A stretch of 64,000 nt of DNA from Riptortus pedestris (taxonomy: Eukaryota > Arthropoda > Insecta > Hemiptera > Alydidae), in contig CM032229.1 in assembly GCA_019009955.1 (NCBI GenBank), positions 81,712,501 to 81,776,500 on the forward strand, read 5' to 3'. Positions 48,984-60,568 of this stretch are shown here, piece after piece; the first letter of the stretch is position 1; every line of letters starts with the position of its first letter. Below the pieces are notes generated by a model. The model worked only from the letters and a program-made list of their open reading frames with translations, did no database searches and was not told where the DNA came from. A program made the position numbers and the translations under genes.

Positions 48984-49361
48984 ATCATGAACAGAGGACG
49001 TGGAAATGATCTCAGAATAACCCACTGAATTACATGCAATATATGGAATGAATGTCACATCATTTGATACACCGATTTAAATATCCCTCCATACGAAATC
49101 GCAGTTAGTCCAGAATCTTCAAATTAACATGAAAATATACTCGTACATTCCATTTGGGGGAGGGGAACGAATACAGATATGTACAACATATTTTCTATTC
49201 CATTTGAATTCCGTTTCATATTATACCAATGAAGTATTATATATGTATGTCTACATATGAAAGGTGCAGGGAAAGAACGATCAAAGTGACAAAAGATGTT
49301 TTAGTGGAAAATTTAAAAAAAAAAAAAAAATCAATTTATTTATTTGAATTTTTTTTTTTAA
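48984..49361 (+). repeat. 378-bp duplicated unit, first copy
   Basis: It begins ATCATGAACAGAGGACGTGG and ends in A- and T-rich runs just before the same 20-mer starts again at 49362. The unit includes CGAAATCGCAGTTAGT, GGGGGAGGGG, ACAGATATGTACAA and GAACGATCAAAGTGACAAAAG. Non-coding. Confidence 0.75.
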
Positions 49362-49555
49362 ATCATGAACAGAGGACGTGGATATGATCTCATACTAAGC
49401 CACTGAATCACATCCAATAAATAGAATGAATATCACGGGATTTGATACTCCGATTTAAATATCGGTCATCACACGAAATCGCAGTTAGTTCAGAACCTTC
49501 AAAACTAACACGAAATTATACATTTTATTCGGGAGAGGGGATATAAAAATAATAT
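49362..49555 (+). repeat. Duplicated unit, second copy, left part
   Basis: It matches the first half of the unit at 48984 (ATCATGAACAGAGGACGTGG; CGAAATCGCAGTTAGTTCAG; GGGAGAGGGGATA). Similarity stops at about 49555 and resumes at 51472. Confidence 0.75.
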
Positions 49556-49953
49556 ACCATATGATCCACTTTATTGAAACTAGTCTAAGGAAGCCCTGAC
49601 AATAATTTTTTTTCTTTTGTTATCTCCCGTTGGTTTACTTTGTTTTTGTGAAATGTATTGACCTGAAATTAAAGCTGCACTTAATATTTATAAATTCATA
49701 GTAAATCGATGAGAAATTGAATGTTTTCAGAATCCTTGGCTTCTTCATCTTCCACCCATAACAGTAGATTTAAATACATTTGCTATGGCATCACTGTCCG
49801 CCCAACAGCTTCATCAATCATTTCACTTTCGCCTTCATAATCATTATCACCAACCACTTACCAAGTCATTTACACCCACTTCCCTCAGTCTAACTTCATT
49901 TATTCAGAAGCACTTTCTGTTGAGTCCATCTTGTACTAATGAGTTCCTGATTG
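49556..49953. other. Interrupting sequence, left of miniature element
   Basis: Lies inside the broken second unit. No feature recognised. Confidence 0.4.
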
Positions 49954-50206
49954 ATTATTAGTAGATGGAAAAGGGGGTTTCTGGAACACACCCTCAAAAT
50001 CCCTAAAAAAGGGAAACGAACTAGCTATTATTTTACAACATAAATATTTCTAAAAATCCATAAAAACAATTATTTGTTTTCTTCCATAAGTAAAATAATA
50101 AAATGTATTCAATTAATTAATCATAATATCTATTTTTTAGATTTACATACATTTTTCTTTATTATATCTTTCTTTTCTAGAAAGTCAATAACATTATTAA
50201 AATTTA

Positions 50207-50346
50207 TTGAATTTTTAATTGATAAATTTCTTCCTTAATAAATGGAAGTTTTAAAAAAGAAATTTTTAATTGATAAATTTTTTCCTTAATAAATGGAAGT
50301 TTTAAAAAAGAAATTTTTAATTGATAAATTTCTTCCTTAATAAATG
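50207..50346 (+). repeat. 51-bp tandem repeat
   Basis: Nearly three units of AATTTTTAATTGATAAATTT... with CTTCCTTAATAAATGGAAGT, almost identical, directly before the internal ORF. The last unit overlaps its ATG, so the repeat could have multiplied the leader or start region. The minus-strand open frame here is a by-product. Confidence 0.85.
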
Positions 50347-50721
50347 GTTTTAAAAAAGATAAAACAAGTTGGTAAATATCAAAATATTCCAATAATTAAA
50401 CTAACATCGTTGTATTTAGATCAATCATATCCAATTAAAGAATTAAAAGAAATTAATATTAAAATTAGAAAACGTATAGTTGTTATATTAATAGATAGAG
50501 AAGACAAATCTCAAGTTTTCCTTCCAGATAGATTTAATGAGAAATGATCTAAAAAGTATAGTCAATCATTAAATACACAAAACATATCATTTGTTTATAA
50601 TGGATTAAAAGATGTAGGTGATGACAAGAAGAGTCATGTTATTGACTTTCTAGAAAACAAAGATGTAATAAAGAAAAAGGTACGCAAATCGAAAAAAAGT
50701 GAAAGCAATAGTGATGATTAA
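50344..50721 (+). pseudogene. Small ORF with one in-frame TGA, Polinton-like cargo
   Basis: An ATG at 50344 opens 67 codons to a TGA at 50545-50547, and the same frame then stays open for 57 more codons to TAA at 50719-50721. Across the TGA the total is about 124 coding codons. The first part has a basic, beta-rich pattern with RIVVILIDRE and SQVFLPDRF. The second ends in a Lys/Ser/Asp-rich tail (SKKSESNSDD). Small proteins with a VFLPxR motif are, from memory, frequent near Polinton-like elements in insect genomes and may be nucleic-acid-binding OB-fold proteins; this is unverified. The stop codon lies inside the right inverted repeat. It is probably inactivated by a point mutation, or read through. 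Confidence 0.55.
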
Positions 50722-50883
50722 TTAATTGAATAAATTTTATTATTTTACTTATGGAGGAAGAAAATAATTGTTTTTATTGGTTTTTAGAAATATTTATTTA
50801 ATAAAATGTTAGCTAGTTCGTTTCCCTTTTTTAGATATTTTGAGGGTGTGTTTCAGAAACCCCTTTTTCTATCTACTATTATT

Positions 50884-51471
50884 CCATTTTTTATTTTTAA
50901 TTAGTTGAAGTTTGAGCCTAAATTAATAAATAGATAATTGGTTATTTATTTGTTTTTTTTTCTGAAATTTCTAACCTTCTCAAAATTTTCCTTCACGTGA
51001 TGATGTGAGTTTTTGAAACTCATAAAAAATATTAAGACTAGTTAATATATAGTTTTGAATATGTTCAAAGCTATATAATAGTTTATATGATTTTAAATTA
51101 TATAAACGGTTGAGTTGCTATATATCATTTCGAAGAATATAAAAAAAAGGTGTGACCTGTATAGGGAAAAGTTTATTTATTACCAATAGATGGTTTTGGC
51201 AAGGAAAAGCTGGCAACTGTTCCTTCTTAAATACAGGCTTGGCTCTTAATCCAAAATACCTTCCGCTGTGGAAATACTGGTAAACCTTACTCAGCATAGA
51301 ATAGAATCATTGAGTCGCTTCGCTTACAAATTGAATAAGTGACCTTTAACACTTTTTTTTACCCTTAGTAAAGAAATTCCTAGACAATCGCCCTAAAATA
51401 AGAAAAAAATATATTCATATACATTTAAACCTAAATAAATAAAGAAATATTTAGTATTTCCAGATACTGGT
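50884..51471. other. Interrupting sequence, right of miniature element
   Basis: It completes the insertion in the broken 378-bp unit. No gene or repeat recognised. Confidence 0.4.
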
Positions 51472-51660
51472 AACGTATACAGATATGTACAATATATTTT
51501 TTACTCCATTTGAAGTTTCATTAAAGTTTCATATTATAGCAATGCACTACTATATATGTATGTATACATATGAAGGGTACAGGCACAGAACGATCAAAGG
51601 GACAAAAGATATTCTACTGGGAAATTATAATCCAAAATTATTTATTTCATTTGAACAAAT
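51472..51660 (+). repeat. Duplicated unit, second copy, right part
   Basis: Resumes the 378-bp unit: ACAGATATGTACAATATATT, CATATTATAGCAATGCACTA and GAACGATCAAAGGGACAAAAG correspond to 49173-49320. Together with 49362-49555 it makes a complete second unit. Confidence 0.75.
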
Positions 51661-52244
51661 TTTTTCAACTTATTTTGATATTGTAAACACTGCAAACCAT
51701 GTTATGGGCGTTTATGCAGCGTTATACATGAATATTAACACTAAATCCCATTCTATATTTAAATATTAATAATTACAAAACATAACTTGTTAAAACGACC
51801 AAAGTTGATTAACAAAAACTAAAATATTTGTTGAATACAAACTATAATAATATTATTTTATATAACACAATATGTTCTGTACGTGTTCTGAATAAAACCG
51901 ATATTAATGAGGACATTGACGAATCTGGGTTTTCACGTAGATAATTCAAATTATTATATAGCCTATTTTATTCCCTGATGTAGTTGACTCACAAATAAAA
52001 ATGTCCATATAAATCGTTTATGCTTTGTGGTAATTGACTTAAAGTAACCAACGGCGGGTAATGTAGGATAGACAGACTTACATACAAGATTTTGAATTAA
52101 TTTTAATGATAATGTTCATTAAATGCCATTCTAAGAAACGTTAAAAATGTATTCTCAACGAATTTAAGTAGGAAATAAAAAAAAAAAAGAACCCAGATTT
52201 TTAAATAGATTTATTTTGAATAGGGCCAATTAATTATATTACAA
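51661..52244. other. Non-coding stretch
   Basis: No gene or classified repeat. Confidence 0.4.
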
Positions 52245-52415
52245 GAGTTACGAGTTAGATTCATGCCTGGGAAATGGGAATTTATTTAGTGAAGCACTCA
52301 TTAAATTAAACCCTTAGTACCACACTCGCTAGAAAAGGGTGATAACATATAAATAACCAGTCTCAATCAGCCGTAGTCGACAAAGTGGACGTTCTTAATA
52401 AATATTATTAATTTT
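52245..52415 (+). repeat. SINE copy, 5' truncated
   Basis: A decayed box B (GAGTTAGATTCATGCCTGG) is followed by GAATTTATTTAGTGAAGCAC, the CTAGAAAAGGGTGATAAC block and CAGTCTCAATCAGCCGTAG, then AAAGTGGACGTT and TTAATAAATATT. Confidence 0.7.
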
Positions 52416-53356
52416 CGCAGAAACTGCTTCAGAATTTCGTTTGGGCAAAAATTAATGTACGAAAAGAAATCGTAAAATGAGCTTAGATTATAAAATGCTG
52501 ATACATTAAACCCCCAGATTTAACTAAGCTAGCGCTTTTCAAGTGAAAAATATAATCTTGGACGACTTAGCTCTTCAACCTCTGACTTAATCTTAAATGA
52601 GTACTCAAAGTTGGCGAAGTTTACACGAAATACGATTATTGAATAAGGTGTGATAAGAAAAGATAAAGAGGGAACAATTCGGCCTCTTTTTACTGGTAAA
52701 CTTCCTGAGTGGAAAAGTTCTGAGGCTTCTTTTATTACTAATGAATCTACTTTAGAATTTCTGAGAAACACTTAAAGGGATTGTTGTTATTTAGAGTTAT
52801 ACTTTGATCACAAACTCCAAGAGATTATTTGTAGCTCAGGAAAAGAAATACATTTCTAACAAAAGTTTCGTTTTGATAATACTGTTTATTATAGAAGAAT
52901 CCCCAAGATATTTTCCCAAAGAAATCTTACCCAGAAATGATGTGATTTGTGCTTATGTCACAATTTCAGAAATGTTTAAAATGTTCTGTAAAATTAAAAG
53001 ATAATTTACCGTCATAACTTTTGACCCTGTTATCCTTCCGTTAATAGATAATATTATATAGAATACTAGAGAAGTGTGTTGATCCAACTATGTATAGAAG
53101 TTTTTGGATCTCTTTCTTTCTTTAGTTCCGATATTTATTTTAAATGATAAATTATGCGAACATCATATCCACTCAAAAATCATTCTATTATATATTGTGT
53201 CATACTCTGTGAACTCTACAATAAGTTATTTCAACAATTGAGTGAAACCACAGTTGTTAGAGAACCATCCCTCCGTAGTCTAAGCTGACTAATGATAGGC
53301 TTTCACCAGATTCATCGTGTTTTTGGAATGTAGTATGCATCATATTGGCTATATAT
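52416..53356. other. Non-coding stretch
   Basis: Short open frames (52529-52771 minus, 52804-53004 plus) show no family motif. Confidence 0.4.
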
Positions 53357-53742
53357 TGTTACGTTTATTTACAAAATCTGTAATAAACGTTGTTTATTAG
53401 AGTTATTTTGGATTGCAAAATTAAACACACACAAGCTTCAGAGTTTTTACCATAATTTATTTAACAATGCACTATACACTTGGTTAATTATTCTTAATTA
53501 CTACTCACAGTATGCACTGATAGCGTCACTGATCTTGTTATTACACAGTCCAATAATTCACTCACGGTGACTGAAGTTCACAAAAAGACGGCACTGCACT
53601 GTCTTAAACACGGCACTATACTGTTACTTACAGAGTCACGGCAGAACACTGTACTTCACATAAAAACACTTTACCGCACTTCAACTAAGTCGCACTGTAG
53701 CACTGATGATCACTTGAAGACAGCAGAGAACAATACATAACA
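53357..53742 (-). repeat. Candidate solo LTR
   Basis: On the minus strand it would start TGTTATGTATTGTTC and end AAATAAACGTAACA, giving TG...CA ends with short inverted termini. AATAAA motifs lie near the 3' side and CACTG-rich irregular repeats within. Flanking duplications are not convincing, and no internal retrotransposon region is present. Confidence 0.3.
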
Positions 53743-53894
53743 AATTAACGATCCGTCTTTCCAAACTATTCAATATAATTCTGCATTTAGCCATTACTTA
53801 TTGATGGTCACTATCTACTTTTGCTCCTGGATAACTATAGCTTGATTTTATTTGATATCGTTATCTTTGTTTAACGAAAATGTAATAATTTTGA

Positions 53895-54560
53895 AATCGC
53901 TTTTTTTATCAGTTGGTTGGGTCCAATTGTGTTATCTTCTTTTTGGAACTTCATAAAACGATTTGCCATTACTAAATCATGCTTCTTTCAAACTGACATT
54001 AGCATTTCATCGCGATTATTCTTATTTCATAGGGAGTATTTCCCAGAAATTTGTTGCTGATATGACCTTCACTTATTAAAGCATTAAAATCTTCCATAAT
54101 TACAATATTGTCTTTTGTCGAGGTCAGTCTTTAGTAATTCTTCCATTTGATCATATACTTGTTCCACGTCTTCATCCAAGTATTCTGACGTTGGTAAATA
54201 CACTTTTATCACAACTAAATTAACAGGCTTGCAACTTACCTTAACCATTTACCTAGTAGACGTTTAAGAGTTTACCTGGCACTTTCATATTTAAAATTAA
54301 ATCAACACCATTCTTACTAATCTCTCCTACACTGTAGATCATCTGGAAGTCTTTTGGACAGAGTTCCCCCTCCTCATGCCGTCGAGTCTCATATAAACCT
54401 AAAATGTCTATTCTGAACTCATTTACCTCTTTTAACTTACCGACTTGCGGCAGCGTCCTCAGGTTCCAGGCTCCAATGTTGATCTCACTGTAAGGTTTTC
54501 GCATAATGACGATTGGAGAAGCCTCGCCATTACTCCTGCTGGTCCTTGGTATCCGCATTC
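53895..54560 (-). pseudogene. LINE endonuclease domain relic
   Basis: The minus strand begins with INIGAWNLRTLPQVGKL, followed by EFRIDILGLYETRRHEEGEL, the first blocks of the apurinic-type endonuclease domain of RTE/Jockey-like non-LTR retrotransposons (family pattern WNVRTL...DILGLSETRW). Beyond the stop at 54253, translated pieces in shifted frames continue the domain to about 53895: LVVIKVYLPTSEYLDEDVEQ, then NKNNRDEMLM-like and DLVMANRFMKF-like segments. Frameshifts and stops make it a pseudogene. The RT part is absent. It resembles proteins often misannotated as craniofacial development protein 2-like. Confidence 0.7.
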
Positions 54561-54799
54561 CATGTTCAATAAGTTTACCATTATTACTTGGGGCTTCCGT
54601 TGTGCTAAGAAGGGAGTAAATTTGGACAGTGGTTCCCCGTCCTCATCTGTCCTTGTCAGTGTTTCAAAATTTAGCGCATGTACCATTCTTACAAACCAGT
54701 ATCCCTGCTCCAAGGACAGCAATATAGAATGACACAACGTTGCCCAAGTCTCACCACAGGAGAAAAATGCACTATACTGACAGGTGTGACTATACATAT

Positions 54800-56081
54800 A
54801 CTTAATAAGGTACCAGGCTTCGCCTGGGAATTCATTTAAGGCTCAATAACCCTGATATTTGTTGCAGATTCAGAATATTTGTATCAGATCTAATTTAATG
54901 ATACTAAAAAGAAAATCAATAAATTATGGTTTCCGACTTTTGTTTATCCAATGCGCTGAAACGGAAACAGGATATGTCACTCTAATGTGAAATGAATTTA
55001 AATAAAGAGCAGATAAACATTTTATAAATTTACTTTAATAGGATAACAAAACTGATCGTGGTATCCATGTCAGTGTATTTTTTAGGGTTCGCTTTTATCG
55101 CTGTTTTAATAGTCCGATTGTGTAATCGGCTTCCAACACAAACCGGCAGACGTAACCATTAAATGTTTAATTAGAATTACCCCAAGTTAATTCGCATAAA
55201 TGGCGAAGAGATTGTGTAAATCGGGGTTGTTAATTAGTGTGCGCGGATAAATCTTGCCGAGATAAAGGTGAGTTAGGGACGGCCTGCAGATAAGGGACAA
55301 AAGAGTTCTATCAGGGAAAGGATTAGGCCTTGATTCACAGCACGTATTACCACAGGCTACAATTAGCCTTTTATGAGCTCGTCCTTCTTACAATCATGGC
55401 TCCATGTACGCAGGCCCAGAAACCTTCAATAACTTCTCAAGCTACTCTGACAAAACATTAGACATTATAAGCGGCCAACGATTGTATATAAACCATGTTA
55501 AACGTATTTGGTCATGACAGTGAATTTGGAAAACTTCATTAACAACAATACACCAAAAAAAGTTTTCTTATATCTATATAGACAGTGAAAGATGAACGAA
55601 CCGTATACTATCAGGATACGTTCGTTACCCACAGGTCCAATGTAATGGCTTTTGCTAGTCTTGAAATACTGCACTCCTTTACATTTTTAGAAATTAGTGT
55701 TTACTATCTTGTGACCAGCTGGTGTCTGTCTGAATCAATTTAACCACTAAAACACAATTCAGGAATGCCTTCGAAATTTAACGTACCGAGAGTCATTAAA
55801 TTTTTATGACACCATGGACTTTAGTTATCAGGGCAGGGTGTCATTGCCGGAACAGTTTTTATCCGTGGTTGACTAGCATAGGAATAATATGATCTTCCCT
55901 ATGGTACGTGGATATTTTTTGGGAACAATATTATTTAAAGTCTGTGACGTCGATGGAGGTTGAAATATTGAACTTTATAAATGAAACTTATACTTAAAAC
56001 CTTAAACTTTATAAGTGAATTAAAAGTGATTAGCTGCATAAAATGATTATTAATTTAATTAGTATTATGTATAGAATACCA

Positions 56082-56142
<61 letters not shown>

Positions 56143-56395
56143 CGCGTAGTGTTGACCACTGTAGAAAATAAGGGAAGACGAATTCTCTCTATGGATAAGT
56201 TTTGGGGCTTGACAAAATTAATGAAAATAAAAGTGCGTGGGAACCCATAGTGATCATGTAAATCAGATCTTTTCAATCAAGGAAGTTTCTTTTCCTAGTT
56301 GTAGAGAGAACGATCAGTAGCGTAGAAACAGTTATAAAATCTGTTCAAGGATGTAGGAACTGATTATTTCTATGCCATACACAAATCTGTCCATT
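54800..56395. other. Non-coding stretch with microsatellite
   Basis: (AT)n lies at about 56085-56140. A diverged dispersed-repeat piece (CCAATGCGCTGAAACGGAAA) is near 54948. No gene recognised; 55090-55460 is less AT-rich but has no open frame of note. Confidence 0.4.
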
Positions 56396-56515
56396 TTAGC
56401 ATATTTCCCTTAGGGGAAATCAGCTATTGAGGTCGTACTCATAACGCGAGTTTCGAAAAATTTCTTCAAATGTCCATCGATCCTACCCAGGAGATGACGA
56501 AAATGAGGTCCGTTC

Positions 56516-56575
<60 letters not shown>

Positions 56576-57040
56576 CTGTTAACTCTCTAGCGGTCGCAAT
56601 TTTCGTTTGATCGTTACCAAAATCGATATTTAAATGTTGAATGCAAAAATAAAGATCAAGTTCGTTAATGTCTGAAATCGGAGTAGTGGGAGGGGGGCTT
56701 TAGACGGCGATAATTTTCTAAAATTCGAAATATCTCCTTTACTATACTTCGCATCGAAAATTTATATAGAATCAATCTTATTGCAAATTAAATTTACTAT
56801 AAATAATGTTATATACATTTATTCTGTATCTTGAATATTAACCGAGATATTTGCATTTTCTGTTTTCAGCTTCTGAGATGAGATCGGCTAACTTCGGGTC
56901 TAGTCGTGAGTTTCCGTCAAGAGCTAGTTCGGGCCCTTCCCGTAACTGTTTGACTCTATATTCTGAAATTTCTCTATTATACTCGTAAAACTTAAAGTGG
57001 GAAATCTGGTTAGTTTACGCAGCCCCTGCGTGATGGTCTT
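56396..57040 (+). mobile_element. Helentron-like element, complete
   Basis: The 5' end TTAGCATATTTCCCTTAGGGG, (AT)n at 56521-56571, the conserved body, then GGGAAATCTGGTTAGTTTAC, the hairpin CGCAGCCCCTGCG and GTGATGGTC. T-rich flanks. Confidence 0.85.
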
Positions 57041-57227
57041 TTTATTTATTTAATTTAGATGCCTCTACAATGGCAATTCATCTTTAAACAACGGAGAATA
57101 TATATATGTACACGCGTGATAAATATTCAAAATATACGAAATTAAATATTACAAATTTACAAAATAAATAATTATATTGTAGGAAATTAAATATAAAATG
57201 TTAGCGAATTTACGAAATAGGGAAAAA
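57041..57227. other. Spacer between opposed Helentron copies
   Basis: AT-rich. It separates two Helentron-like copies lying 3' end to 3' end. Confidence 0.4.
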
Positions 57228-58002
57228 GTCCGTCACGCAGGGGCTGCGTAAACTAAGCAGATTTCCCACGTGAAGGTTTACAATAGAGAAATATACATAC
57301 AGGTAACACTACCGTGAATGCTCAGTAAATGTACAATACAAGGCTGAATTGTAAACAAACAGGCAAGCCAACCTCGTAGTGCTGCATAGATAGACCGGAA
57401 AGACAAACAATTAATGGAATATATTTGAATATATCACATTAATTTTATTGAAAACAATTTACTATAGCTAGTGGTGTAATTTGTAATCAATCAGAATCAA
57501 TTTTATCTCAATCACTCAAATTTTAGTAATCCAAAAACAAAAAAACAAAAGAAGGGGGGGGTCAACAGAACGTTTTTGCATATATCTCACAAAGTTCAAT
57601 GAAAACAATATTTGGTATTTAGGCTTCAATTAATATCTTTTATTATATAACAGAGAATTATTTATGCAACACATGTAGAAGTGGGGGTTTACTGAAGGCT
57701 GAAAACAGAAAAATGCAAATATCTCGATTAATATTCAAGATACAGAATAAATGTATATACCATTATTTATAGTAAATTTAATTTTCAATAAGATTGATTC
57801 TATACACTTTTTCGATCCGACTTATAGTAACGGAGATATTTCGAATTTTGAAAATTCTCCCCCTCTCCCTGGTCCGATTTCAGCCGTTAACGAACTTGAT
57901 CTTTTTTTTACATAAAACGACTAAATATCGAGTTTGGTAACGATTACACAAAAATTGCGACCGCTAGAGCGATAACAGACAAATATATAGATAGATAGAT
58001 AG

Positions 58003-58058
<56 letters not shown>

Positions 58059-58186
58059 ACAGTTTTGAACGGACCTCATTTTCGTCATCTCCTAGGTAGG
58101 ATCGATGGACATTTGAAGAAAAAAATCGAAAATTCTGTCATGAGTACAACCTCAATAGCTGATTTCCCTTGAGGGAAATCTGCTAA
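57228..58186 (-). mobile_element. Helentron-like element, long form
   Basis: On the minus strand it runs from TTAGCAGATTTCCCTCAAGG (58186) through a (GA)/(AT)/(GATA)-type compound array (57984-58058) to GGGAAATCTGCTTAG, CGCAGCCCCTGCG and GTGACGGAC (57228). About 959 bp, close to the copy at 22219-23175, and both have the extra internal section (for example GTAGAAGTGGGGGTTTACTG). It is the best template for a family consensus. Confidence 0.85.
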
Positions 58187-58459
58187 AAAAGTGTAAAGAT
58201 ATATATAAAATTTTACATAATGATAACTTATGAATAGATGCAGTCACATCATATGGTAAACTATGCAGTCACACAGACTTGTCCCTAGAATTCTGTTTTT
58301 ACCCTCTGGCACAGACAAGTATACATACAAAACACACACTCACACAAAGCCACTAACATACACATGAACATACACGTATCCCAGTTCGTACTTATTTAAT
58401 AGATTTTATATTTCGTCAAATAATCCATTATGTCTTAAATACTAAAAACATCATCTATG

Positions 58460-59010
58460 TATAAATTAACTACTCTCGGCTAGTAGTTGGCATACATTTC
58501 TGGGCCATGAGTACGTTATTACTTGTGTGCAGTCAGTTAATATGTGCTAAGCGTTCTATTGCAGTAGCGACATATAGGTCCATCTCCCCTGCTCATTAGA
58601 TATGAATGTGATAGTCTAGTGTGTCCTGTAAGTAGCCAAGTAAGTCCAATTTATTCTCTTCTGGAGTGTCTGTGGACTTGAAGTCCATTTTGCGTGTTTG
58701 ATTTTAATTCTTTAAGTTTACTTCCAGATTTATACCGTAAATTATTTCAATCACTAATTTCTTATTTCAGAGAAAGAGTCTTGTGGAGGTACGTCAAAAA
58801 AATTAATTTTCTCTAGTTCAAGTGAACGTTTCGCTGCCCTGTCTACTATATTACTTTAAGTTAAGCCCCCATGACCGGGTAACCAATAAATAGTAACTTG
58901 TTTTTTTTTTGTTTTTTTAAAGTCTGAATATTACAACAAAAATCAGTAACAAGAGGATTGGTGGAGTATATGCCTTCAAATGACTTTATTGAACTCAATG
59001 AGTCTGTTAA
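58460..59010 (-). pseudogene. LINE ORF2 RNase H and C-terminal relic
   Basis: Reading the minus strand from about 59010: VILTDSLSSIKSFEGIYS (RNase H block with the catalytic aspartate), then VTIYWLPGHGGL (the W-P-H-G block), then after stops and shifts LLTGHTRLSHSYLMSRGD followed by PICRYC. This order, RNase H then the GHTRL-H-Y region and a C-x2-C motif, is typical of the C-terminus of Jockey/I/R1-type LINEs. At least one stop interrupts it. RT and endonuclease are missing, consistent with 5' truncation. Confidence 0.75.
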
Positions 59011-60407
59011 AATGACTACATCTCTTTGGGTAGTAGAGATGATCGTGAGTTACCACGTAAAACTGACAAATCTTCTGAAGAAGGCAAATTTTCAATTAGG
59101 TAATCAGAAGAAACGTAGTGAGATGAGTACTCTCATCAAGGAAAACAAGAGTACCCGTCAGCCTTGGAAGCACAGAGCTTCGAGAATTTCGGGACCTAAA
59201 ATATTATTATAGTTGGAGAATGATAAATGATGTCGAACTAATTGGTTTATATCATGAATCTGATAACATTGGTGTTATTACGTAAGGCAGGCTTAGTTAT
59301 TTAGCTAAGTTCAAAGTATATTAACCAACGTATTTTTCAAATGCACAGAGAGAGGATTTCTAATGTACCCTGATCTAAGTCTTATATAGTTCTAAAAGGG
59401 TCAAAAAGTGGTTTCCCAGGTGGTGGCGTGGTTAGCCGGTTATCTGATAAGGAAGGTCTATGCTATGATAAATCCCCGGTTAAGCCTGGTGGTAATTGGT
59501 CCGGTATCTCCTATGCAAATGGCGACCGGGTTCGCTCCCCTCTTCAGGCCGACTCAAGGAGAAAAACATCACTTTATCTACCTGAATTTTATCTCTTTTA
59601 CCATTCAACAATATATGAGGGAATTTAATCGTTAATTTTAAACTCTGCTTCAATACTATCAAATGACATAAAATGAAAAAAAACATTTTTGTATCACTCT
59701 CCAGTCTCAACCAGCGTGCTCAGAGATTCTCCTAATGTAACACCTTTATGCATTTTTATTACGGGAAAAACTAGCAACTATCAATCTTAACACTGTATCT
59801 GACTGTAATAGAACACAAAATTTAAGACTATGGAAAAACTAGTAGAATATAAACTATTTGGATGTCTCCGGAAATAATAAGTCTGTTAAATGAAGTGGAT
59901 TTCAAATTATTAGCACTTTAAAATAGCACATAAAACTGCTCCTTGAAGGGGAATTTTCAATTTCAATAAGTCTAAGGGGGAATGACCAATATTGATTTTT
60001 TGCTTCATTTTTGTCCCCCATCAACCCTCCCTCTTAATCGGTGTCGCTAATTAATGAAAATCTGTTTTTCTCAGTCCTTGCTTTTGCTTCACTCTGAATT
60101 TTCTAAACCGCTCGCCAGATATTTAAATAATTTATATATTACCCGTACACAATCTTATCATCATATTATTCAATTCTCGGACCATTCCATGCAATAAATA
60201 AAAAGGGAAAAATATTTCAATAAAGTATTATAAATCGATACATTTTATTATCTGGCCAAGAGTTGATGAGTCTATTCCAATTATTTATATCGTCTGGTTG
60301 ATTAGATTGGTATTTATTTCTCAATTTGCTCATATCATTTCCATATTAATTAAAATTTTACAAAGAGGTAGGGTATATAATAAATAATGAGCGCGCGCAC
60401 ACACACT

Positions 60408-60459
<52 letters not shown>

Positions 60460-60568
60460 TTCACAAATTTCGCCTTACAAAGTTTTTGATTGAGAGTAAT
60501 GATACGTACCAAACGCCATAAAGTCAATTTTCATCGTCTCGCATGTTAGATGAGCATATGAACCTGTT
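59011..60568. other. Non-coding stretch with microsatellite
   Basis: (CA)n lies at about 60397-60455 on the plus strand. The open frame at 58958-59212 (plus) lies opposite the LINE relic and is not a gene. The tRNA-like patch at 59408 is listed separately. Confidence 0.45.
59408..59565 (+). repeat. Possible second SINE-like, tRNA-like head
   Basis: GGTGGCGTGGTTAGCCGGTT looks like a box A region and ACCGGGTTCGCTCCCC like a box B, but they are about 100 bp apart, too far for a tRNA gene. The segment is GC-richer than its surroundings. It is a single copy in this window. Confidence 0.3.

Larger units (their letters stand above)
49960..50877. mobile_element. Miniature Polinton/Maverick-like element
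   Basis: It begins AGTAGATGGAAAAGGGGGTT and ends with the inverse ...CCCCTTTTTCTATCTACT. Inverted repeats of about 165 bp (49960-50124 and 50714-50877) align along their length with scattered mismatches. ATTATT occurs directly outside both ends (49954-49959, 50878-50883), a 6-bp target duplication. Six-base duplications, long inverted repeats and AG at the 5' terminus are described for Polintons. At 918 bp it lacks DNA polymerase B, integrase, ATPase, protease and capsid genes, so it is non-autonomous. One broken ORF lies inside. Confidence 0.75.

Noticed and set aside
54445..54797. Open frames on both strands over the LINE endonuclease relic
   Set aside because: They are out of frame with the recognisable endonuclease motifs, or extend beyond them without similarity.
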